From the NCBI RefSeq assembly GCF_003610775.1, contig NZ_RAQO01000005.1:310001-374000 (forward strand): 64,000 nt of DNA, written 5' to 3'. A model generated the notes under the pieces. That model was not told the DNA's origin. It made no database searches and saw nothing but the letters and a program-made list of their open reading frames with translations. Positions 16,625-24,970 of this stretch are shown here, piece after piece (the first letter of the stretch is position 1; the number at the start of each line of letters is the position of its first letter). The translations under genes and the position numbers were made by a program. This DNA comes from Alginatibacterium sediminis. GTDB lineage: Bacteria > Pseudomonadota > Gammaproteobacteria > Enterobacterales > Celerinatantimonadaceae.

Positions 16625-17344
16625 TCAGCGAGCTAGATTGCGAAGTGGGGATACGTGATCTTCAAAGGGCACATGTCGCCTTAGAAATGTTGTCCCTTCT
16701 ACGAACTCTGGTGAACGGATCCTGTCCATTCTAAAATGACGAAAGCCTTCGCGTGTTGGATCCCAAGCCACCAAATACCAAAGTGGGGGCAAAATAAGCA
16801 TCGCTTGCGGCTCAACATATCGCATGCTTTCTACTCCTTTTGCGTCGCAATACTCAAAGCGCAAACGTAGCTGCTGTAAAAAAGCCGTCTCAAAGGTCGG
16901 CAGCAGCATCGGGTCCATTTCGCCCATGTCAGCGATCCCAACTTGCGGTGCAAGTTTACTAATGTATAAGCAATCAAGTAAGCGGCGTAGATCGCGCAGT
17001 TTGTCTGATGGCAATGATTTTTCAATTTTAGCCAGCCCAACATCTGCCAGCCCCAAAAACGGAACCCCTCCGATTGCGTACATGGATGCAACGCTGATAA
17101 GAAGTGCAAACACCTCAGCGACTGAGAGCCTCACCGTGGTTTGTACGGAGCTTGGATCAAGTTGCAGTCCACCCCCGCGTCCGGGTTCAGCGTTGATCAC
17201 AAAGCCCTCATCGCGCAGGGCACTAATATCTCGTAACACTGTTCGTCTAGAGGCTTCAACCTCCTGTGCCAGCTCAGCGATGGTCGACGTACCGTTGCGT
17301 CTAAGATGACGAACGATAGCATCTTGTCGTAGTCGAATATTCAT
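16625..17344 (-). CDS. HTH/WYL-domain transcriptional regulator (YafY family)
   Basis: 239 residues. The N-terminal DeoR-type helix-turn-helix is visible (STIAELAQEVEASRRTVLRDISAL, about 19-42), followed by GRGGGLQL and a WYL-type effector domain (MLILPPLWYLVAWDPTREGFRHFRMDRI). It is divergent from the epoxide-hydrolase-like gene at 17475, with 130 nt between, so it probably controls that gene. By eye the sequence is somewhat richer in G+C than its flanks, hinting that the pair was acquired together. Confidence 0.87.
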   Translation of the reverse strand: MNIRLRQDAIVRHLRRNGTSTIAELAQEVEASRRTVLRDISALRDEGFVINAEPGRGGGLQLDPSSVQTTVRLSVAEVFALLISVASMYAIGGVPFLGLADVGLAKIEKSLPSDKLRDLRRLLDCLYISKLAPQVGIADMGEMDPMLLPTFETAFLQQLRLRFEYCDAKGVESMRYVEPQAMLILPPLWYLVAWDPTREGFRHFRMDRIRSPEFVEGTTFLRRHVPFEDHVSPLRNLAR

Positions 17345-17474
17345 TTTCTAAGCTTACCATTCAATGGTGCCAGTATTTGTCACCATTACGTTATATAAAT
17401 TGTCTGTCCGCGTCAGCAAGTAGTTTTGTCACTTGTAATGCGCATCAACAATTTTTTGATTAAGGAATGACTAA

Positions 17475-18419
17475 ATGTTTGATCCCATAGATTTCCCCAA
17501 ACCCACGCTTGTTTCAGTAAACGGTATAACACTCGAAGTTTTCGAAGCCGGTCGGGAGAATGTAGGTAGGCCTATCGTGCTCTGTCATGGCTGGCCAGAG
17601 CATGCTTTTTCTTGGCGTTATCAGATACCTGCGCTTGTCAGTGCGGGCTACCATGTCATTGTTCCAAATCAACGCGGTTACGGTAATTCATCTCGTCCTA
17701 CAGAAGTGACAGACTATGACATTGAACACTTAACCGGTGATTTGGTGGCACTACTTGACCACTACGGTTACCAAAATGCCACCTTTGTTGGCCACGATTG
17801 GGGGGCAATGGTGGTTTGGAATTTGGCCTTATTGCATCCAAAGTGTATCAACAAAGTAATAAACCTAAGTTTGCCTTACCAAGAACGTGGACCCATACCT
17901 TGGATAGCCTTCATGGAACAATTCTTTGGTGGTGATAATTATTTTGTCCATTTTAACCGTCAACCAGGCGTCGCAGACGCAGTATTAGATGAGAATACTT
18001 TTCAGTTTTTGCGTAATCTGTACCGGAAAAATGTGCCGCAAAGTGAGCCCGAGCCCGGTATGGTGATGATCAACCTTGCCAGAGCGGAACAAGCCAGCGG
18101 CATGCCTATTATGAGCGACAGCGAGTTGGCGGTGTTTGTCAAAGCGTTCGAATCTACTGGCTTTAGCGGTAGCATCAATTGGTACCGAAACCTTGACCGG
18201 AACTGGCAACTATTGGAAGCGGTTAATCCTATTATTGAGCACCCTACGCTTATGATTTACGGCGATCGTGATGTGATCCCTAAGTTTGAAAAACTTACAG
18301 AGTTTGTTCCCAATGCTGATGTGATCAGTCTCGATTGCGGCCACTGGATCCAGCAAGAAAAGCCCGAACAAACCAACCATGCCATTTTAGAATGGTTGAG
18401 AAAACAAACGACTTCCTAA
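17475..18419 (+). CDS. Alpha/beta hydrolase, epoxide-hydrolase type
   Basis: A 314-residue alpha/beta-fold hydrolase. The oxyanion motif HGWP lies at residues 38-41, and the nucleophile elbow GHDWGA (Asp108) identifies the Asp-type (epoxide hydrolase or haloalkane dehalogenase) branch. Conserved Tyr residues in the cap domain and a C-terminal GHW His complete the triad. The HGWPEHAFSWR start is characteristic of soluble epoxide hydrolases. Cytoplasmic. The ribosome site AAGGA lies 8 nt before ATG. Divergent from the WYL regulator. The natural substrate is unknown. Confidence 0.87.
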   Translation: MFDPIDFPKPTLVSVNGITLEVFEAGRENVGRPIVLCHGWPEHAFSWRYQIPALVSAGYHVIVPNQRGYGNSSRPTEVTDYDIEHLTGDLVALLDHYGYQNATFVGHDWGAMVVWNLALLHPKCINKVINLSLPYQERGPIPWIAFMEQFFGGDNYFVHFNRQPGVADAVLDENTFQFLRNLYRKNVPQSEPEPGMVMINLARAEQASGMPIMSDSELAVFVKAFESTGFSGSINWYRNLDRNWQLLEAVNPIIEHPTLMIYGDRDVIPKFEKLTEFVPNADVISLDCGHWIQQEKPEQTNHAILEWLRKQTTS

Positions 18420-18772
18420 ATTTTTAAGTGAAGCAATAACTTGAGAGCTTTGAGTCACTTAGACTGACTGATATTTTGGTACATATCGGGTCCGATCATT
18501 AAGTGGCTCGACGTTTGGTTTTCGATATTAATGATTCATCAGCGCACAACAATTTAGTCTACTCCTTACGTTTATCAGTGTTTCATATCGTTAAGCCTTA
18601 TCTCTTTACTAATGCACGAAAGCCGCTGTGCTAAAGTTGTATAAGGTATTACACAACTAAAGTTAGCGCGGATTCGAAAGCACAGGTCAAAAATAGTTTT
18701 TAAAATCTGCATCTTTTGACAACTAGCTGCGTCTTTGTCTGAGTATTGGAAATTTATTAGAGTAGAGATTGC
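18420..18772. other. Intergenic region with a small stem and the sigZ promoter
   Basis: TAAGTGA (18425-18431) pairs exactly with TCACTTA (18455-18461) just after the hydrolase stop and may help end transcription, although the loop is long. The only other signal seen is the ECF-type promoter at 18708. Confidence 0.4.
18708..18733 (+). promoter_or_regulatory. Putative autoregulatory SigZ promoter
   Basis: TGCATC (18708-18713), 16 nt, then CGTC (18730-18733), extended as GCTGCGTCTTTG. The spacer TTTTGACAACTAGCTG closely resembles the spacer at 20936 (TTTTTGATAAGTGCTG). It lies about 40 nt before the sigma gene, as expected for an ECF factor that drives its own gene. Confidence 0.7.
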
Positions 18773-19318
18773 GTGAGTATGATTTCGGAATGGCAAAATC
18801 ACAAAGAACAACTTGGTGCTTACGTTCGAACACGCATTGATGATGTCGATGCGGTTGATGACATTCTGCAAGATGTCTACATCAAAGCTAGTAGCAATTT
18901 GCATCAATTGAAATCAAGGGGCAGCCTAAAAGCTTGGCTCTACCGTATTGCTCATAACACGATCATGGACTTCTATAGAACTCGACAGCCATTCGATGAA
19001 CTGCCAGAGGATCTTGTTGCTGAAGAATCCGACACCGGCAGACAAGCGCGAGAAGAGTTGGCGCAATGTTTAGGCCCGTTGATTGACGAGCTATCCGAAA
19101 AGTATGCAACTCCCCTGCGTCTGGCAGAGCTTGAAGGGGTGTCGCAGCAAGACATTGCTGACCAACTTGGATTGTCGCTTTCGGGAGCTAAAAGTCGGGT
19201 ACAGCGAGGACGCGTTAAGTTTAGAGAACAAATGATGGCCTGTTGTGACTTTGAAATCGGGCGAGAGGGCATCACCGACTACTTGCCTAAAAAATCTAAT
19301 ACACAGCGTAAGTGTTAG
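18773..19318 (+). CDS. sigZ: RNA polymerase sigma factor SigZ
   Basis: A 181-residue ECF sigma factor. Region 2 (DVDAVDDILQDVYIKA...SLKAWLYRIAHNTIMDFYR, about 24-69) and region 4 (EKYATPLRLAELEGVSQQDIADQLGLS...RVQRGRVKF, about 109-150) are clear. The tail CCDFE...GITDY (Cys157-158) is the hallmark of the SigZ family. No anti-sigma factor is encoded beside it; the Cys pair and the final Cys181 could sense thiol status or metal (inference). The start GTG 18773 or ATG 18779 cannot be separated. The likely autogenous promoter is 18708. The next gene, 111 nt downstream, is a glutathione synthetase. Confidence 0.88.
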   Translation: MSMISEWQNHKEQLGAYVRTRIDDVDAVDDILQDVYIKASSNLHQLKSRGSLKAWLYRIAHNTIMDFYRTRQPFDELPEDLVAEESDTGRQAREELAQCLGPLIDELSEKYATPLRLAELEGVSQQDIADQLGLSLSGAKSRVQRGRVKFREQMMACCDFEIGREGITDYLPKKSNTQRKC

Positions 19319-19429
19319 CTTTACGCGACTCACAAGTATAAAACTTCCTATTTATGTCATTTGGTGAACGAGCGATGAATGGGCGCTTGAATCCAATCTT
19401 GCATTAGTGATTAGAATTTTGGAGTATCC

Positions 19430-20917
19430 ATGAACAGCTCAACTAACCCCCTTATCCCTGCTCAGATTATAGAAGAAGCGACTCAATGGGCGATTATGCA
19501 TGGCGTCGCTTTTCGCCAAGCCGACAACAGTGCGCGGCACTGCCCATTTAGTATTGCACCCATAACAATGCAGCGAGAGGTATTTCAGCATTTACAAAAA
19601 GTGACACCGCTTATCACCAAGCTGATTAACAATGTTTCTGAAGATCATGATTTTCTGCAAGCACAACTTGCCGATGTAGCAAAAGCAGATCCGTTTATTG
19701 GTCGTTTGTTTTCTTTGCATCAACAAGCACATGGAGATGCGGCGCATAGGCTTTTACCCGCACGCAAACCGCTTTTGCTGATGCGCACAGATTTTATGGA
19801 TGATCGTCAGCATGGGGCAAAAGTCATCGAGTTTAATGGTATTGCAGCAGGGATGGCGCCCTTTGGCCAGCGTGGCACAGAGTTTCATGCATTTTTACGC
19901 GAACAATGGCCACAAGTATCTGCTCACTTCTTGGACGAAAGCGTTTCGACTCCAGCGGAAAATCATGGACTGGATCAGTTTGCCTACGGTATTTCGATAG
20001 CGGCTAAGAAAGTAAACGCGAGCTTTACAACACAAGTATCGCTAAGCCACAAGGTAGTCGAAAGTAAGCCGACTTTTTTGATGGTTATTCAAGATAATGA
20101 AGACAATGTTTATGATCAACACTTGTTAGAAGTTGCATTGAACAAACAAGGCTTAAGAACAGTGAGGCGTACCTTCGAGCAGTTAAGTACCCAGCTGTCG
20201 ACCGGCGAAAACCAACGCTTAGTTTTAGACGGAGTGGGAGCAATAGATGCGGTGTATCTGCGAGCTGGCTATCAGTATTCTGATTACTATTTAGCGCCGG
20301 GTGAAGAAGCCATTTGTTGTCAGACCTTGAGCCAAACTCGATTGTTCATTGAACAGCACTATGTTGCGGTCAACGCCACGTTTAGTCAGCAACTTGCAAG
20401 CAGTAAAACGATGCAAATGTTACTCACCATGATGCCAGCTGAAGACTTCGCTCGTTGGGATTTAGATCTTGAACAAGCTCGCTTAGTTAAAAGCGTATTG
20501 GCTGACATGAAACCGATAAACCAAGAGACTATAAATTGGTTTAACAGCCAGGCTACAAAGCAAGAATGGGTACTAAAAAACCAAGGGGAGGGCGGCGGTC
20601 ATTGCGTATTTGGAGATGATATCGTTAAAAAGCTGGAGCATCTTCCAACGCAAGAGTATGACGCTTGGGCCTTAATGTTACGTTTGTATCCCCATGAGCG
20701 TGAACTGCCAACGATAGCAGTTCGCGACGGTGTTCAAACGCAGATCAATGACCTTGTCAGTGAAATTGGTTTGTTTACTGCTTTCTATGATGGAGAACCG
20801 GTTACCGAAATGGATGGATACGCGGGATATTTGATTCGAAGCAAGCCTGCGAGTGAGAATGAAGGAGGAATTCATAGTGGCAAAGGTATTCTAGATTCCT
20901 TAATGCTAAGCAATTAA
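19430..20917 (+). CDS. Eukaryotic-type glutathione synthetase
   Basis: A 495-residue ATP-grasp enzyme of the eukaryotic glutathione synthase family (PF03917/PF03199), unrelated in sequence to the bacterial GshB. It would join gamma-glutamylcysteine and glycine using ATP. Visible landmarks are MRTDFM (118-123), the metal-ligand motif EFN (134-136), YLRAGY (276-281), the QLASSKTMQ helix (321-329), VLKNQGEGGG (381-390, Gly-rich loop) and GYLIRSK (466-472). EGGIHSG then lies where GGVAAG of the Ala/Gly lid is expected. The lid differs from the usual GGVAAG, so substrate or C-terminal amino acid preference may differ. GGAG precedes the ATG. It lies between SigZ and a C-S lyase gene. Confidence 0.85.
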   Translation: MNSSTNPLIPAQIIEEATQWAIMHGVAFRQADNSARHCPFSIAPITMQREVFQHLQKVTPLITKLINNVSEDHDFLQAQLADVAKADPFIGRLFSLHQQAHGDAAHRLLPARKPLLLMRTDFMDDRQHGAKVIEFNGIAAGMAPFGQRGTEFHAFLREQWPQVSAHFLDESVSTPAENHGLDQFAYGISIAAKKVNASFTTQVSLSHKVVESKPTFLMVIQDNEDNVYDQHLLEVALNKQGLRTVRRTFEQLSTQLSTGENQRLVLDGVGAIDAVYLRAGYQYSDYYLAPGEEAICCQTLSQTRLFIEQHYVAVNATFSQQLASSKTMQMLLTMMPAEDFARWDLDLEQARLVKSVLADMKPINQETINWFNSQATKQEWVLKNQGEGGGHCVFGDDIVKKLEHLPTQEYDAWALMLRLYPHERELPTIAVRDGVQTQINDLVSEIGLFTAFYDGEPVTEMDGYAGYLIRSKPASENEGGIHSGKGILDSLMLSN

Positions 20918-20929
20918 TGCGCAATAATT

Positions 20930-20955
20930 TGCGTCTTTTTGATAAGTGCTGCGTC
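20930..20955 (+). promoter_or_regulatory. Putative SigZ promoter before the C-S lyase gene
   Basis: TGCGTC (20930-20935), 16 nt, then CGTC (20952-20955) followed by TAAG. Spacing is identical to 12232 and 18708. It overlaps an upstream GTG in the lyase frame (20946) and so argues for the downstream ATG 20988 as the true start. Confidence 0.68.
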
Positions 20956-20987
20956 TAAGTAGTACAGACTTAATTACTGGAAAAATA

Positions 20988-22163
20988 ATGTTTAGAACTA
21001 GCCCTAGCAGTAGTGATATTGATGATAAATTTGTAAAGCGCGATAGTGATATGCTAAGCCAAATCTATGGCAGCGAAGAGCTGACGCCGTATTGGATTGC
21101 AGATATGGACTTTCCAATTGCGTCAGCCATAAGCCAAGCCATGCAGCAATTGGTAAGCCGAGAGTCTTATTCCTATGAATTTGATTCTAAAACTCTTTTT
21201 AAAGCTATTTCGAAATGGAATAAAGAGTTACATGGCCTGGAATTAGATGCAGAACATTTTGTGCAGGTGCCCGGCGTACTGAGCGCCATTGCGTTGTTGA
21301 TACGCGATTTTTCCAATGAAGGTGATGGTGTTTTGATTCAGACGCCCGTTTACCATCAGTTCCGCCGTCTAATCGTATCAGCTGGGCGAAAAGTCGTGAG
21401 TAACACGCTATCAATAGACGATGATCGCTACCTTATTGATTTCGAAGATTTTGAACGCCAACTAAAAAATGGCAGCGTAAAAATGGTGCTACTTTGCAAT
21501 CCACATAACCCAGTTGGTCGAGTGTGGACTAAAGCGGAGTTACAAAAAATGGTCGATATTGCGAGACAATATCAAGTGCTTATTATAAGTGATGAAATAC
21601 ATGCAGACATCGTATTTGAGGGAGCAAGCTTTACATCAATAGCGTCATTGAACTATGAAAATAGCTTAACGATTATTGGATCGCCGGCGAAAAACTTTGG
21701 ACTAAATAGCATTTCCAATGGCTATATTTACAGCGACAACGAAGCCCTACGGGAGAAGATAAAAGCAACGTCGAATTCTTTGGCGCTTGATCATGGTAAC
21801 GCATTTACGACAGCTGCCAGCATTGCTGCATATCAGCATGGTAAGCCGTGGTTTGAAGAGTTTTTAGCTTACACTCAAAACGTGCGTAATTGGATTGTTG
21901 ATTTTATGGCTAATGAACTGCGGCAAGTCAAAACCTTTAAACCCGAGGGAACCAACCAAATCTGGTTTGATTTTTCAGGCTTAGAGCTCGATTCAAGCCA
22001 GCTGAAATTTTTATTAACTCAGCAAGCAAAACTAGCTTTAACTCCGGGAACTTGGTTTGGTGAAACTAACGAAAACTACTACCGTATGAATTTTGCTGCA
22101 CCGCTGGAGCAAATTCAGGCTTCATTGCAGTTACTCAAATCATCGATAGAAAAGACGGTATAG
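20988..22163 (+). CDS. PatB/MalY-type PLP-dependent C-S lyase (cystathionine beta-lyase-like)
   Basis: 391 residues of the class I/II aminotransferase fold, MalY/PatB subgroup. Recognisable segments are YWIADMDFP (35-43), CNPHNPVGRVW (170-180), SDEIHADIVF (201-210) and the Schiff-base lysine in GSPAKNFGLN (Lys235). Such enzymes cleave C-S bonds in cystathionine or cysteine S-conjugates, giving a thiol, pyruvate and ammonia. The start ATG 20988 is chosen over the in-frame GTG 20946 because the putative promoter overlaps the latter. Beside a glutathione synthetase and SigZ, a role in breaking down glutathione-derived conjugates or in sulfur recycling is plausible but unproven. Confidence 0.85.
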   Translation: MFRTSPSSSDIDDKFVKRDSDMLSQIYGSEELTPYWIADMDFPIASAISQAMQQLVSRESYSYEFDSKTLFKAISKWNKELHGLELDAEHFVQVPGVLSAIALLIRDFSNEGDGVLIQTPVYHQFRRLIVSAGRKVVSNTLSIDDDRYLIDFEDFERQLKNGSVKMVLLCNPHNPVGRVWTKAELQKMVDIARQYQVLIISDEIHADIVFEGASFTSIASLNYENSLTIIGSPAKNFGLNSISNGYIYSDNEALREKIKATSNSLALDHGNAFTTAASIAAYQHGKPWFEEFLAYTQNVRNWIVDFMANELRQVKTFKPEGTNQIWFDFSGLELDSSQLKFLLTQQAKLALTPGTWFGETNENYYRMNFAAPLEQIQASLQLLKSSIEKTV

Positions 22164-22172
22164 TTCTTTGGG

Positions 22173-22328
22173 ATTAATACCAATCACAGTAATTTATTGA
22201 TCACTATTGTTTGACTAAAACACCAATCTTGTTGTCATAACTCTTGTCATTAGACCGCTAATATCCTAAAGCTAAGCGTTTTAGTACAACAACTAAAAGA
22301 CCAAAAATATAATGGGATTGGTATAAAT
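22173..22328. mobile_element. MITE-like element with ATACCAATC termini
   Basis: ATACCAATC (22177-22185) and its exact inverse GATTGGTAT (22316-22324) bound ~150 bp with no coding capacity. The similarity extends a few imperfect bases further inward (CACAGTAATTT against CCCATTATATTT). Terminal sequences of this kind recur in Alteromonadales genomes in my recollection. It lies just after the lyase gene and before its terminator. Confidence 0.5.
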
Positions 22329-22335
22329 CTTTAAA

Positions 22336-22373
22336 CCCCTTGCTCGCGTTGTCGAGTAAGGGGCTTCATTTTT
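22336..22373 (+). terminator. Rho-independent terminator
   Basis: CCCCTTGCTCG (22336-22346) pairs with CGAGTAAGGGG (22353-22363) with one G-T pair and a 6-nt loop. CTTCATTTTT follows. It ends the lyase transcript after the MITE-like insert. Confidence 0.8.
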
Positions 22374-22480
22374 AGTCCTGTTGGTATGGTAATAGCATTA
22401 TTTTTTGAGAATAAAGCGGTAATTATACACCGGCCTTCAGCTTCTAAGGTGACGACTTGCTCCTGCTTAAACGCTAGTTG

Positions 22481-22882
22481 TTAGTTGACAACATGAATGC
22501 GGTCAACATCAACTTTGACTGTCGTCCAACCTTGATCAACTTCGCCTTGAATAGTTAGCTTCGTTTCTGGAGTTACATTGATGCCATACCAATCTTCATT
22601 TTCAATTTCGACCACTATTTGGCCTGTGCCATCACTGAAGGTATAAAGTTCGTGTCCCACTTGATCAATGATATTGCCGGTGAGCGTAACATAGGAATCA
22701 TCTCTGGCTTGCGAAGCCGCTTTAACGGTATCCGGGGTAGCTAAGTTCCCGTTAAAACCTACCGATGACGATTGAGTGCTCTGAGCTGTTTGACCTGAAG
22801 AGAATCCAGCAGCAGCGAAAGCTCCGGCGCTAGTTAACGTTGTTAGAACGAGGATGCTTGAAACTATTAATTTGTTTTTCAT
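22481..22882 (-). CDS. YgiW/YdeI-family periplasmic OB-fold (BOF) protein
   Basis: 133 residues. The signal peptide (residues 1-23, ending AGAFAA) is followed by a Ser/Gln-rich linker and a BOF domain (VTLTGNIIDQVGHELYTFSDGTGQIVVEIENEDW...VKVDVDRIHVV). BOF proteins bind ligands such as small cations in the periplasm and are linked to oxidative, acid and toxic stress tolerance. A good ribosome site lies on the minus strand (AAAGGTCTAATC before ATG). It stands alone, convergent with the C-S lyase gene. Confidence 0.9.
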   Translation of the reverse strand: MKNKLIVSSILVLTTLTSAGAFAAAGFSSGQTAQSTQSSSVGFNGNLATPDTVKAASQARDDSYVTLTGNIIDQVGHELYTFSDGTGQIVVEIENEDWYGINVTPETKLTIQGEVDQGWTTVKVDVDRIHVVN

Positions 22883-23290
22883 GATTAGACCTTTGTTTAA
22901 ATGTAATTGCAGACAATGTCTGTTTCGTGCTCTTGATTTAGGCTTATCATAATGCGGGAATTCAAATGCTTTGAGTGAGTAAGTATATATATATCGAATG
23001 GATTGCTGATGGTTTTTACGAATGTTAAGAGCAGCTTCGAATTGTTGTTTATACTAAGCTTAGAACTTTCCATTCGATGGTATCTTTATTCACGAAAACA
23101 ACAAGTAGCATCACGATCGGCAGTTAGGAAACGATTGCAAACAGCTCTCTACTGGCAAAACAAAGCGGCGCTGGAGTTGAGCAATGTAAGACGTAGTCCT
23201 TTAGCGCGTAACAGACAAAAATGGACAGCTGATGCAACTTTTCACCTTAGTGGTTAGCGAATAAGTGGCCAAATGTAAGGATAGTTAGTC
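22883..23290. other. Gene-free stretch
   Basis: Upstream region of the BOF gene and of the DUF6544 gene. An 84-codon frame (23003-23257) begins with TTG, lacks a ribosome site and is unusually Arg-rich, so it is not called. A short AT repeat (tatatatata) lies near 22985. Confidence 0.4.
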
Positions 23291-24139
23291 ATGAGTATTT
23301 GGATTGCAATCGCTAGTTGCGGGGTCGTCTTGACTGCTGTATTGCTTGGCCGAGCTCGCGAGTCCTCTCATCTCAAGCAGATGCTAAGATCAATGACAGA
23401 AAACGCTGTTGCTCGGGACAAGGGCACTATTGATTTTGATTCAATCAACAATCTTCCTATACCGGTTACTCGATATTTTAAGCATGTACTGGGCGACACC
23501 CAGCATTTGATAAAGACAGCGACCTTTAAGCAAACAGGTCAATTACGAACATCTACCGCAAGTCAAAGTTGGCCCGCCTTCACTGCTTCACAGATTGTCA
23601 TGCCACTCTCAAAATCGTTTTTGTGGAATGCCAAAGTTAAAATGCCTTTGGCCAGCCATGTTCGCGTGTTGGATAGCTACATCTCAGGCGCAGGCTCTGG
23701 GCGGGTTAGCCTATTGTCTTGTTTTGTTGTCGCATCAGATGCCAATGTTACAGAACTTAATTCCGGTGCTTTGCATCGTTATTTGGCTGAGGCGGTTTGG
23801 TATCCTACTGCTTTGCTGCCGCAATCGGGAGTACAGTGGTCTGCGATTGATGAGAATTCCGCGCTCGCTACGTTAACTCACAATGGGACAAGCGTATCAT
23901 TAGAGTTTCGCTTCAATGAGAGCGGTGAAATTACGGGTATTTATAGCGACGGCAGGTTTGGACGATTTGGCGGCAAGTACAAAAAAGTTGCGTGGCAGGG
24001 GCGGTTTGATAGCTATCAAGAGGTGGAAGGAATGCAAGTGCCACAGTATGGCGAGGTAGGGTGGTATGATAATGATAGTCTGGAGCTCGTTTGGAAAGGG
24101 AATATTGTTGATGCGAAGTACGCCTTTGAAAAGCCCTAG
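23291..24139 (+). CDS. DUF6544/DUF6920 family protein
   Basis: 282 residues with one N-terminal hydrophobic helix (2-20), then a soluble beta-rich domain. Family-like segments are LPIPVTRYFKHVLG, AEAVWYPTALLPQSGVQW and a C-terminal GEVGWYDNDSLELVWKGNI. The function of the family is not established. The ribosome site AAGGA lies 10 nt before ATG. The next gene, 78 nt downstream, is an SDR, so co-transcription is possible. Confidence 0.75.
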   Translation: MSIWIAIASCGVVLTAVLLGRARESSHLKQMLRSMTENAVARDKGTIDFDSINNLPIPVTRYFKHVLGDTQHLIKTATFKQTGQLRTSTASQSWPAFTASQIVMPLSKSFLWNAKVKMPLASHVRVLDSYISGAGSGRVSLLSCFVVASDANVTELNSGALHRYLAEAVWYPTALLPQSGVQWSAIDENSALATLTHNGTSVSLEFRFNESGEITGIYSDGRFGRFGGKYKKVAWQGRFDSYQEVEGMQVPQYGEVGWYDNDSLELVWKGNIVDAKYAFEKP

Positions 24140-24217
24140 GGAATTTTCATACAGCTAAGGCTGGTCCTAATTTAACTGCTATGTACCGTTAAGCTTCTAA
24201 CATTTAAGGATAAATGA

Positions 24218-24970
24218 ATGAGTAAACAGAAAGTGGCTATCATCACTGGTGGCGGTCGCGGCATCGGCGCCGCAACGGCAGAATTGTTTGCTGAAAATGG
24301 TTATGCGGTCTGTATCAATTACAAAAGCAATCAACCAACAGCCAATAGCGTTGCCAAAGCTATCTCTGATAAGGGCGGAAAGTGCATAACAGTTCAGGCC
24401 GATGTGTCTCAAGAGGCTGATGTTGAGCGTTTGTTTGCCACCGTTGATGAAGAACTCGGGAGTATCTCTGTTTTAGTTAACAACGCCGGAATTTTAAAAC
24501 AACAATCACGCTTAGAAGATATGAGTGCAGAGCGCATCAATACAATTCTGACCAACAATGTCACTAGTTACTTCTTATGTTGTCGCGAAGCCGTAAAACG
24601 CATGTCGACTAATAATGGCGGTGAGGGCGGTGTAATCGTTAATGTCTCCTCTGGAGCTGCTCGCTCAGGGTCGCCTAATGAGTATATTGATTACGCCGCT
24701 TCAAAAGGCGCAGTCGATACCTTAACCAAAGGACTATCTTTAGAGGTTGCTGCTGAAGGCATACGAGTGAATTGCGTTCGACCTGGCTTGATTTACACCG
24801 ACATGCATGCCGATGGCGGAGAGCCTCAGCGGGTAGAACGCTTAAAAAGCATTATCCCCTTAAAACGAGGTGGGTCAGCTAAAGAAGTTGCTGAAGCTAT
24901 CTATTGGCTGGCCTGCGATAAGTCATCTTATGCAACCGGTAATTACTTAGATTTAACCGGTGGTTTGTAA
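24218..24970 (+). CDS. Short-chain dehydrogenase/reductase, FabG-like
   Basis: A 250-residue classical SDR. The cofactor motif TGGGRGIG (residues 10-17), the NNAG motif (88-91), the catalytic Ser in NVSSGAA, YxxxK (YAASK) and the PGLIYTD segment are all present. It would reduce a carbonyl or oxidise an alcohol with NAD(P)(H). FabG-like enzymes outside fatty-acid clusters usually act on other substrates. AAGGA lies 8 nt before ATG. Possibly co-transcribed with the DUF6544 gene. Confidence 0.9.
   Translation: MSKQKVAIITGGGRGIGAATAELFAENGYAVCINYKSNQPTANSVAKAISDKGGKCITVQADVSQEADVERLFATVDEELGSISVLVNNAGILKQQSRLEDMSAERINTILTNNVTSYFLCCREAVKRMSTNNGGEGGVIVNVSSGAARSGSPNEYIDYAASKGAVDTLTKGLSLEVAAEGIRVNCVRPGLIYTDMHADGGEPQRVERLKSIIPLKRGGSAKEVAEAIYWLACDKSSYATGNYLDLTGGL

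Noticed and set aside
19430-20917. Reading the ATP-grasp gene as glutathionylspermidine synthase
   Set aside because: The EFN, RAGY, QGEGGG and C-terminal GYLIRSK...EGG motifs follow eukaryotic glutathione synthetase order instead.
23003-23257. 84-codon Arg-rich frame before the DUF6544 gene
   Set aside because: TTG start, no ribosome site and no family resemblance; kept only as a remote possibility.
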